Positions 1 to 6,904 of a DNA stretch of 9,112 nucleotides are shown here, piece by piece. The stretch covers positions 1 to 9,112 of the forward strand of contig JAJZLX010000102.1 of the NCBI GenBank assembly GCA_021850555.1, written 5' to 3'. The DNA is from Pseudomonadota bacterium (GTDB lineage Bacteria; Pseudomonadota; Gammaproteobacteria; Steroidobacterales; Steroidobacteraceae). Both the position numbers and the translations under genes were made by a program. Under the pieces are notes generated by a model. That model saw nothing but the letters and a program-made list of their open reading frames with translations, made no database searches and was not told the DNA's origin. Every line of letters starts with the position of its first letter. The stretch's first letter is position 1.

Positions 1-114
1 CTAGCCAAGGCAATGCACACTGCGAGCGGTGGAGTGCACTCAGCGGAGACTGCGGCGGCATGGCGCGCGGTCACGGCGGCCATCAATCGGATCGCAGGAG
101 AGGCGCCGCGATGA
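1..114 (+). CDS. 3' end of probable MobC/TraJ-like relaxosome accessory protein (partial)
   Basis: An open frame runs from the first base of the window to TGA at 112-114 and gives 37 residues (beginning LAKAMHTASGG, ending RIAGEAPR). The stop overlaps the relaxase ATG at 111 as ATGA, the usual arrangement of translationally coupled genes. Small DNA-binding accessory proteins of the MobC/TraJ kind normally sit directly upstream of MOBP relaxases and help load them at oriT. The short tail (LAKAMHTASGG, a helical alanine-rich end) resembles the C-terminal region of MobC-like proteins. The assignment rests mainly on position and overlap, because the diagnostic N-terminal part lies outside the window. 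An unrelated small conjugation protein is possible. Confidence 0.5.
   Translation, partial: LAKAMHTASGGVHSAETAAAWRAVTAAINRIAGEAPR
96..100 (+). promoter_or_regulatory. Shine-Dalgarno deciding the relaxase start
   Basis: AGGAG lies 10 nt before ATG 111, inside the 3' end of the upstream frame. With the ATGA overlap it favours ATG 111 over the in-frame ATG at 60, which would add 17 arginine- and glycine-rich residues unlike a relaxase N-terminus and would overlap the upstream gene by 55 bp. Confidence 0.5.
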
Positions 115-1754
115 TCGGCAAAAAGATCGGCGCGCGCAAGACCGGTTCCAAGGCGTCGAACGTGCGCCGCCTGACGGACTACATCCGTGATCCGTCGCAG
201 GAGGGAGAGAAGGTCCTGTACTCCGGGAGCCGCGGGTTCCTGACGGACAAGCACCGCTCCCAGCAGGCCGAGATGATCGCGCTGGCCGAGGAAGCCGCGC
301 GCAGTCCCAATCCCATCACCCATTACGTGCTGTCCTGGCACGAGGGCGAACACCCCACCAGGGAGCAGATCGAGCGCGCCGTCGATGTCTTTCTCGACGA
401 GTTGGGTCTCACGGGCCACCAGTGCATCTTTGCCGTTCACCAGGACACGGAGAACATCCACTGCCACATCGCCGTGAACCGCGTTCATCCGGAAACCACC
501 AAGGTCATCAAGCCGAACAAGGGCTTCGACCTGGAAGCGGTGCATCGGGCCATCGCCCGCATCGAGCACGAACAGGGATGGCAGCGGGAGGCAAATGGGC
601 GATACCGCGTCCTCGAGGATGGCTCACTCGCAAAGGAAGTCGAGCGATCCACTCTGCCGAGAGTCAGCACCCGGGCGAGGGACTTTGAACGCCGTACCGG
701 GACGCAGAGTGCCGAGCGCCAAGCGCAAAACGACGCGGCGGCCGTCATCACCGGCGCGAGGTCATGGGACGATCTGCATCAGGACCTCGCCCGCCTCGGT
801 ATGCGCTATGAGCGCAAGGGAAGCGGCGCGCTGATTTACGTTCTCCAGGCGGGCGGCGGGAGCGAGCAACCGGTAAAGGCGTCCAAGGTCAGCCGTGCCG
901 CGAGCTTGAAGACCCTGGAGAGGCGGCTGGGCCCGTATCAACCGGCTCGGATCGCGGTCGCTGCCGGGCGGGCGTGCGACCCGCAACCGACACATCACGG
1001 TGCCAACGTGACCGATTACGCCACCGCTCGCGCGGTTTACTATCGGAATCGGCAGGAGCAGCGCGCAGAGCTGCGCGAGCAGCACGCCGTAGAATACCGC
1101 GACCTGATGGTCCGTCAGCGCCAGGAGCGCAATGTGCTCTCCGCCGCGCATCCGCCCTACCCCGTCCTACTGTCCGGCCGGAGCGTCCTGGCTGCGAAGC
1201 ACGCCAAGGAGAAGGCGGAGCTGCGCGACAAGCACCGCAAGGAACGACAGCAGGTTGCGGGACGATTCCCGACGCTGGACGAATGGCTACAGCGCAACGG
1301 TTTGGCCGACGATCTCGCCCAGATCCGAGGCATATATCGCGGTTCGATCCTCGGGACTGCGGGCCGTGATGAACAGGCACTGCCTCGGGACATCCGCACA
1401 TTCCGGGCCGATGTACGCGGTAGCGCAGTGGACTACCATCGCGGCGATCACCGAGCGGTATTCACCGACCTCGGCAAGCGGATCGAAATCCACGACGGCC
1501 GGGATCAGGACGGCCTCACCGCAGCCCTGCAGCTTGCCGCGGAGAAATGGCCTCGGGGCATCAGCATCACCGGGTCTGCAGAATTCCGCGAGCGAGCCGC
1601 GCGGCAAGCCGCCCGCCTCGGAATCCGTGTCGCCGATGCCGATTTGGCGCTCGCGATCGCCGAGGAACGAGCCCTCGAGCCTTCAGTGCGGCGCACTCCC
1701 TCGCTGCCACAGTCGCAGCAGAGCAGATTCAGAAGCCGGGACCTCGAAAGATAG
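111..1754 (+). CDS. MOBP-type conjugative relaxase (TraI/MobA(P) family) with LPD7-like C-terminal domain
   Basis: Relaxases nick one strand at oriT through a tyrosine, stay bound to the 5' end and pilot it into the recipient. This 547-aa protein starts MIGKKIGARK. LTDYI places a candidate catalytic tyrosine at Y24. The metal motif HQDTENIHCHIAVN (110-123) matches H-x-D-x4-H-x-H-x3-N, with H110, D112, H117, H119 and N123. Residues about 190-280 resemble the conserved region after the catalytic core in this family. Residues about 305-385 are charged and helical, likely coiled coil. Residues about 436-512 (FTDLGKRIEI, ALQLAAEKW, ISITGSAEF) resemble the LPD7 domain common in mobile-element relaxases. 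No internal stop or frameshift is seen, so the gene looks intact. It is coupled to the upstream frame and followed 47 bp later by the primase-helicase. It marks the region as part of a conjugative or mobilizable element; oriT is probably upstream, outside the window. Confidence 0.9.
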   Translation: MIGKKIGARKTGSKASNVRRLTDYIRDPSQEGEKVLYSGSRGFLTDKHRSQQAEMIALAEEAARSPNPITHYVLSWHEGEHPTREQIERAVDVFLDELGLTGHQCIFAVHQDTENIHCHIAVNRVHPETTKVIKPNKGFDLEAVHRAIARIEHEQGWQREANGRYRVLEDGSLAKEVERSTLPRVSTRARDFERRTGTQSAERQAQNDAAAVITGARSWDDLHQDLARLGMRYERKGSGALIYVLQAGGGSEQPVKASKVSRAASLKTLERRLGPYQPARIAVAAGRACDPQPTHHGANVTDYATARAVYYRNRQEQRAELREQHAVEYRDLMVRQRQERNVLSAAHPPYPVLLSGRSVLAAKHAKEKAELRDKHRKERQQVAGRFPTLDEWLQRNGLADDLAQIRGIYRGSILGTAGRDEQALPRDIRTFRADVRGSAVDYHRGDHRAVFTDLGKRIEIHDGRDQDGLTAALQLAAEKWPRGISITGSAEFRERAARQAARLGIRVADADLALAIAEERALEPSVRRTPSLPQSQQSRFRSRDLER

Positions 1755-1801
1755 ATAGGGCCCGGTCACCACTGGCTTTGCCCCCTGCGCGACGATAGCC
1801 T

Positions 1802-4279
1802 ATGGACATGACGGGAAAGGCCCGAGCGCCCCAAGATCTCGTGAGCCTGCGTGCGCGTCTCGCCGAGCTCGAGGCCGAGCGAACCGCGATATCGGCCGAG
1901 ATCGAGCGGCTGGAGCAGGTCGAGCCTCGCACGGAAGCTGCCGGAGACGCACCCGTCAATCGGCACTCGCCCCCTGCGGCCAAGATCGCGTTGTTCCGAG
2001 AACTGTTCCGTGGCCGGGCGGATGTGTATCCGGTGCGCTGGGAAAACCCGAAAACCGGCCGAAGCGGTTATGCGCCGGCGTGCGCCAACGAGTGGAAGTC
2101 GGGGCTCTGTGGCAAGCCAGCGATCAAATGCACCGCCTGCCCAAACCAAGCCTTCCTTCCTATCACGGACGGGATGATCGCGCGGCATCTCAAAGGCCAT
2201 GACGATCACAACAAGCCGTTCGTCTCCGGTATCTATCCGCTGCTGCCCGATGACCAATGTGCGTTCCTCGCCGCGGACTTCGACGAGGGAGACTGGCAAC
2301 GGGATGTTCGTGCCTTCGTCGCAGTCTGCCGGCAACACGATCTGCCGGTTGCCATCGAGCGTTCGCGCTCGGGAAAGGGTGCGCACGCCTGGCTGTTCTT
2401 TGCGCAGCCGATTCCGGCAATACAGGCCCGGCGCTTGGGCGCGCTCATGATCACCCGAACGCTTGATCACACGCCGGACCTCGGCTTCAAGTCCTACGAC
2501 CGACTGTTCCCCAGCCAGGATCACTTGACGGAGGGCGGCCTGGGAAATTTGATCGCCTTGCCGTTGCAAGGAGTTGCACGCCGGGCGGGTAATTCCGTGT
2601 TCGTCGATGACAACCTGGCTCCCTTTCCGGACCAATGGTCATTCCTCGCGTGTCAGCCGCGGATCGAGACATCCCGGGTCGACGCCCTGGTGGAGCAAGG
2701 CAGCCGCACCGGCGGGATCCTGTCCGTCCGGTTGCCCACGGAAGATGACGATGCTGAACCGTGGCTTCTGCCGCCCTCGCGCAGAAAGGCTGTCCCGCCA
2801 CCGGTCTACGGGTCTCTCCCGGCGGCGCTGACCGTCGTGCTCGCTGATCAGCTCTACATTCCACGCGGGGACCTTCCACCTCAGATGGTCGCGCAACTGA
2901 TGCGCGTGGTAGCGTTCCAGAACCCCGAGTTCTACGAAGCCCAGGCACTTCGCCTATCGACGTACGACAAGCCGCGCATCATATGCTGCGCCGAACTCAC
3001 GAGTCGGCACGTCGGACTGCCGCGCGGCGGCATGGACTCCGCACTGGAGATTCTCCGAACCGCGGGGATCGCCGTGACGTTGCATGACGAGCGCACACAA
3101 GGTACACCAATCCAAGTGACCTTCCACGGTACGCTACGTCCGGATCAGCAACAGGCGGCAAAGGCGCTGGTGGCCCACGACACGGGAGTCCTGGCCGCCA
3201 CGACGGCGTTCGGCAAGACGGTGGTGGCGGCGCACATGATCGCCGCTCGCGGGGTCAACACACTGGTGCTGGTGCATCGGCGGCCGCTGATCGCTCAATG
3301 GCAGGAGCGCCTCAGCACCTTCCTCGGCCTGGACCGTAAGGCTATTGGCATCATTGGCGGCGGCAAGCGCAAGCCGACGGGTGTCATCGATATCGCGACC
3401 CTCCAGAGTCTGTTCGACGGCCGGGAAGTGGATGATCAGGTCGCCGAATACGGCCAAGTCATCGTGGACGAATGTCATCACCTCGCGGCAAATCGGTTCG
3501 AGCAGGTGGCCCGACGGTCGCGGGCCCGCTACGTACTTGGACTCTCCGCGACACCGACCCGCAAGGATGGTCGCCATCCCATCATCTTCATGCAATGCGG
3601 TCCCGTTCGCTGGAAGACTGACGCCCGAGCGGAGGCTGTCCGGCGCCCGTTTCACCATCAGGTCAGGATACGGGAAACCTCGTTCCATTTTCCCGCCGAT
3701 CTCGCCGCAGCCCCATCTGGCATCCAGGCCCTCTACGGCGCCCTGGCCGTCGATGCGAAGCGCAATGACCTGATCTTCAACGACGTACTGACCGCGCTCG
3801 AGGCTGGACGCTCACCGCTCGTCATCACTGAGCGGGCGCAGCATGCTGAATTGCTTGCGAGCCGGCTCTCGCGGTTCGCGGCGAACGTGGTCTTGCTCCG
3901 CGGAGGCCGCAGCGCCCGTGAGCGACATGCAGCTGAGGAACAGCTGGCGGCGGTCCGGGCCGACCAGGAACGGGTCATCGTAGCCACTGGACGATATCTG
4001 GGGGAAGGCTTCGATGACCCGCGCCTGGATACGCTCTTCCTGACCCTGCCAATCGCTTGGCGCGGCACCCTCGCACAATACGCCGGGCGGCTGCACCGCC
4101 TCTACGACGGCAAGCATGCGGTGGTGATCTACGACTACGTCGATTCGGCCGTGCCCGTGCTGGCGCGGATGGCGGCGAAGCGGCGGAAGGGATATACGGC
4201 GCTGGGGTATGAGATTGGGAGGAGCGGGGATCTTTTTGAGGACGCTTCTTCCCAAATACTTAGCGGGTCTTCCCTATGA
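1802..4279 (+). CDS. TOTE-type archaeo-eukaryotic primase domain fused to SF2 DEAD/DEAH helicase
   Basis: An 825-aa fusion. Residues about 12-40 form a short coiled coil (LRARLAELEAERTAISAEIERL in outline). Residues about 61-285 match the AEP domain of TOTE conflict systems: a CANEW...C...KC..CPNQAF cluster with C94, C103, C110 and C113 (probable zinc site), the catalytic acidic pair in AADFD (D159, D161), and GKGAHAW with H195. A linker domain of about 340-440 (PEFYEAQALRLSTY, PRIICCAE) is typical of this family. The helicase follows: RPDQQQAA (446-453), Walker A TTAFGKT (467-473 region), LVHRRPLIAQW, DECHH (556-560), LSATP (581-585), GEGFDDP (734-740) and the arginine-finger motif QYAGRLHR (759-766). 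An in-frame TAG at 1796-1798 makes ATG 1802 the first possible start; ATG 1808 is an alternative, and neither has a clear Shine-Dalgarno. Likely roles (inference): primer synthesis or repair coupled to unwinding, in defence or in replication of the mobile element. Confidence 0.88.
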   Translation: MDMTGKARAPQDLVSLRARLAELEAERTAISAEIERLEQVEPRTEAAGDAPVNRHSPPAAKIALFRELFRGRADVYPVRWENPKTGRSGYAPACANEWKSGLCGKPAIKCTACPNQAFLPITDGMIARHLKGHDDHNKPFVSGIYPLLPDDQCAFLAADFDEGDWQRDVRAFVAVCRQHDLPVAIERSRSGKGAHAWLFFAQPIPAIQARRLGALMITRTLDHTPDLGFKSYDRLFPSQDHLTEGGLGNLIALPLQGVARRAGNSVFVDDNLAPFPDQWSFLACQPRIETSRVDALVEQGSRTGGILSVRLPTEDDDAEPWLLPPSRRKAVPPPVYGSLPAALTVVLADQLYIPRGDLPPQMVAQLMRVVAFQNPEFYEAQALRLSTYDKPRIICCAELTSRHVGLPRGGMDSALEILRTAGIAVTLHDERTQGTPIQVTFHGTLRPDQQQAAKALVAHDTGVLAATTAFGKTVVAAHMIAARGVNTLVLVHRRPLIAQWQERLSTFLGLDRKAIGIIGGGKRKPTGVIDIATLQSLFDGREVDDQVAEYGQVIVDECHHLAANRFEQVARRSRARYVLGLSATPTRKDGRHPIIFMQCGPVRWKTDARAEAVRRPFHHQVRIRETSFHFPADLAAAPSGIQALYGALAVDAKRNDLIFNDVLTALEAGRSPLVITERAQHAELLASRLSRFAANVVLLRGGRSARERHAAEEQLAAVRADQERVIVATGRYLGEGFDDPRLDTLFLTLPIAWRGTLAQYAGRLHRLYDGKHAVVIYDYVDSAVPVLARMAAKRRKGYTALGYEIGRSGDLFEDASSQILSGSSL

Positions 4280-4289
4280 GCCCACCCGC
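4263..4289. terminator. Possible weak bidirectional hairpin at the convergent gene ends
   Basis: GCGGGT at 4263-4268 pairs perfectly with ACCCGC at 4284-4289 across a 15-nt loop that contains both stop codons (TGA 4277-4279 on +, TAG read from 4276-4274 on -). The symmetrical position suits a bidirectional terminator, but the stem is only 6 bp and there is no T-tract on either side, so it may be chance in GC-rich DNA. Confidence 0.22.
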
Positions 4290-6904
4290 CGGCGCGCACC
4301 GTCCAGCCTGAATATCTGCTCCGCCCCCAGCCCGTCGAATAGCACGTCATGACAGCTGAACAGCAGCACTTGCAGCTTGTCCGCTGCCCGGAACAGCACG
4401 CGGTGGATCTGCCGGATACGTTCCGGGTCCGTGTTCACCAGCGAATCATCGAGCACGATGGGTAAGGTTCCGTCGCCCGCGAGTACCTCCGCGAGGCCGA
4501 GCCGCGTCAGGAGCGTGAGCTGTTCCTGCGCCCCGCCGGAGAGCTCCTCGAAGGGCTCGCTCAGGGTTTCGCTGCGCAGCCCTACCATCCCGAGCTCCTC
4601 GCCCATATCGAGCTCGCAGCCGGGGAACAGGCCCGCGAGATAAGGCTTGACGCGCTGCATGACCGGCGCGGTCAGACGGTCCACGACGCGCTTGCGCTCC
4701 CCGGACAGCACTTCCCAGAGCCGCTGAGCGGCGGCCGCCTGCCGTTCGAGACGCTGGAGCTGAACGCGGGCTTGCTCGAGTTCGGCACCCGCATCCTGAA
4801 CGGCTTCATAGCTACCCGCATCCAATGTCGCATTCAATGTGCCCGTCAGACGCTCGACTCGCCCGCGAGCCTCCTGCACGCGGGCACCCAAACCCTGCAT
4901 GGCCTGCGAATGGCGCTTGGCGTCGCGCCCGGCCTCCTCTCCACCCAGGTCTTGGAATTCCCGTGTGCACTTCTCGACAGCCTCCTGCGCAAGTCCGCGA
5001 TCCCGTACGGCGTCTCGATGCCGTTCCGCCAGCTGCGCCGCTGTCGGACGGTCAGCGTACAGACGCAACAATCGATCGCGCTCTTCCTCTTTGCCTTTGC
5101 GAGCTGCGCGCAGCGCTGCACCTTGCGATCGCGCCTGGGTGAGCCCCTCATTCGCGGCTTCACGCGCGGTGCGGGCCGAGGTCAACTCTGCGTCTGCGGC
5201 CGCCACGGACTCTTGGAGGGCGTCTTCCGTTCCATCCACTGACGCCATAGATCCTAGCCGAGCGAGCTCGGTTTCTGCTCGCAGCAAATCCTCCCGTAAC
5301 TGCTCGCGGGACTTCGACCACGTCGCTCGGGCCTGCACGCTCAGCTGCGCGATCCGCTGATTGATGTCCTGGAGGCGCTCGTGCGCGGCGCGCGCCTCCG
5401 GCACCGTCGGGACACCGCAATTCTGGAGTGCCTGGGTCAGCGCACCATCTGCCGCAACCTTGGCATCGCGTAGCTTATCGAGGGTTCCGCGTCCCGGCTG
5501 AATTTCGATGGTGGCCACTTCGCCCAGGGTCAGGGTCCGGTTCTCAACGATGTCGAACGTAAGGCGCGCGCCGGCTGCGTGTGGGACACCGTCCACATTC
5601 ATCCCTTGCCCCAGCGTCAATACCACGTTCACCGCTGCGCCGTGCAGGCGGGCTTCAGCAGTACGCGCCGCCTCTTCGAGATGTTGCAGGTGCGCAATGA
5701 TGTCCGCGTTGATCGCCGGCTCGCGAGCGCGCTGCTGCTGTGCCTCCTGCATGTCACGATCGATACGTTCGAGCTCTGCAACCTTCGTACGCAGCTCCGC
5801 TTGCTGCTCCGTCAGCTCGCGACGCCGGCGTTGGCGGCGAGCCCGCTCGAGTGTCGTGGCGGCTAGCGTGTGAGCCTGCTCCGCGGCTGAAACGCGCTGG
5901 ACAGCGGTTTGGGCATGTCCTTCGAGTTCTTGCCGGCGCGAGTTCATGGTCTCGATCTCTGATTCCAGCTCCGTAACGTCGCCGCTCAGCCGCTGAATGG
6001 CTTGGTCCGCCTCCTGGCGCGTCGCGAGCTCGCGCTCTGCGCTCGATGCGGTCGCGACAGCGGTGTTCAGGACACCCTGCGCGGTCGCCAGACGCTCCGC
6101 AGCCTTCTGAGCCGCGGCGGCCCTCTGCGCGGCATTCTCGGAATCTCGTCTGGCACTTTCAAATCGACCATTCAGCTCGGCGAACTCGTTCCGGGCTCGC
6201 TGCAATTCCGCGGCGGTCTGCTCCCGGCTCTGATGAGCCGCGAGCACCTGCTGGTATTTGCTCTCGGCCTCCTCGACCGCTTTACGCGCAGTGCGCAACA
6301 GCGCCGTCTCCTGACCGGTCGGCGTGTAATACCGACCACGTTCCGCCGCCACACGCTCCATCAACCGCTGGCCCCGCTCGGAAATGGCCGCGACGCCGAT
6401 CTCCTGCGACAGCCGCTCGTGCAATCGGGCACGGCCGTCTTCGTTGAGAGCCTCCCCCGTACCGCGACGGGAATCCCCTTGAGCCACCAGCAGAAGAGGC
6501 CAGATACCGAGCTCCTGAACGCTCGGCCCGCGAGATCCGCCCGGCCGCGTGCCGAGCAGCGTACGCAACTGTGCCTCGGCGTCCTCCCCCTGCACCGTCG
6601 CGCCGCCCCCGCTCAGTTGCGCCATGGCGCCCCTCAGAAACTGCTTCTGCAGCTCGTACCGATGACCCTCGACATCGAAGACAAGCCGCACGAACGGCGG
6701 CTCGGAGGAGCTCCAGCTCTGGAGCCGCTGCTTGTGCTGCGCGGCGCCCTTGTGAGACTCGAACAGCGCGAACTGGATGGCCTGGAAGAGCCGGCTCTTG
6801 CCGGCCTCGTTGGGACCGAGGACAAGATTCAACCGCGGCGAAAGTGGCCCCAGGGTTTGCGACAGGCCGCGCCAGTGCCGGGTCTCGATCTCAAGGAGAC
6901 GCAT
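4274..6904 (-). CDS. Rad50/SbcC/SMC-like coiled-coil ATPase without zinc hook
   Basis: An 876-aa ABC-type ATPase that probably works with the Mre11-like nuclease encoded just upstream. Residues 1-200 form the N-terminal ATPase lobe: Walker A GPNEAGKS (30-37) and a Q-loop in LLLVAQGDS (Q142). Residues about 205-415 and 480-740 are two long arms rich in alanine, glutamate, arginine and glutamine with heptad character. Between them, about 418-475 is a beta-rich, coil-free segment (VNVVLTLGQG, ARLTFDIVEN, ATIEIQPG) where Rad50 has its CxxC hook; no CxxC occurs in the protein. The C-terminal lobe has the signature LSGGAQEQL (788-796), Walker B LPIVLDD (814-820, D819/D820) and a His switch-like FSCHD (849-853). 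ATG 6904 has a GGGAGG 6 nt upstream; an in-frame ATG 57 bp earlier has no such support. The frame overlaps the nuclease gene by 14 bp and the convergent primase-helicase by 6 bp. Confidence 0.88.
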   Translation of the reverse strand: MRLLEIETRHWRGLSQTLGPLSPRLNLVLGPNEAGKSRLFQAIQFALFESHKGAAQHKQRLQSWSSSEPPFVRLVFDVEGHRYELQKQFLRGAMAQLSGGGATVQGEDAEAQLRTLLGTRPGGSRGPSVQELGIWPLLLVAQGDSRRGTGEALNEDGRARLHERLSQEIGVAAISERGQRLMERVAAERGRYYTPTGQETALLRTARKAVEEAESKYQQVLAAHQSREQTAAELQRARNEFAELNGRFESARRDSENAAQRAAAAQKAAERLATAQGVLNTAVATASSAERELATRQEADQAIQRLSGDVTELESEIETMNSRRQELEGHAQTAVQRVSAAEQAHTLAATTLERARRQRRRRELTEQQAELRTKVAELERIDRDMQEAQQQRAREPAINADIIAHLQHLEEAARTAEARLHGAAVNVVLTLGQGMNVDGVPHAAGARLTFDIVENRTLTLGEVATIEIQPGRGTLDKLRDAKVAADGALTQALQNCGVPTVPEARAAHERLQDINQRIAQLSVQARATWSKSREQLREDLLRAETELARLGSMASVDGTEDALQESVAAADAELTSARTAREAANEGLTQARSQGAALRAARKGKEEERDRLLRLYADRPTAAQLAERHRDAVRDRGLAQEAVEKCTREFQDLGGEEAGRDAKRHSQAMQGLGARVQEARGRVERLTGTLNATLDAGSYEAVQDAGAELEQARVQLQRLERQAAAAQRLWEVLSGERKRVVDRLTAPVMQRVKPYLAGLFPGCELDMGEELGMVGLRSETLSEPFEELSGGAQEQLTLLTRLGLAEVLAGDGTLPIVLDDSLVNTDPERIRQIHRVLFRAADKLQVLLFSCHDVLFDGLGAEQIFRLDGARRRVGS

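Noticed and set aside
60..110. Longer relaxase form starting at ATG 60
   Set aside because: The extra 17 residues are not relaxase-like and overlap the upstream frame; ATG 111 has AGGAG and the ATGA coupling.
1766..2635. 289-codon open frame on the - strand
   Set aside because: It is antisense to the primase domain; high-GC codon bias opens such frames, and the translation has no recognisable motif.
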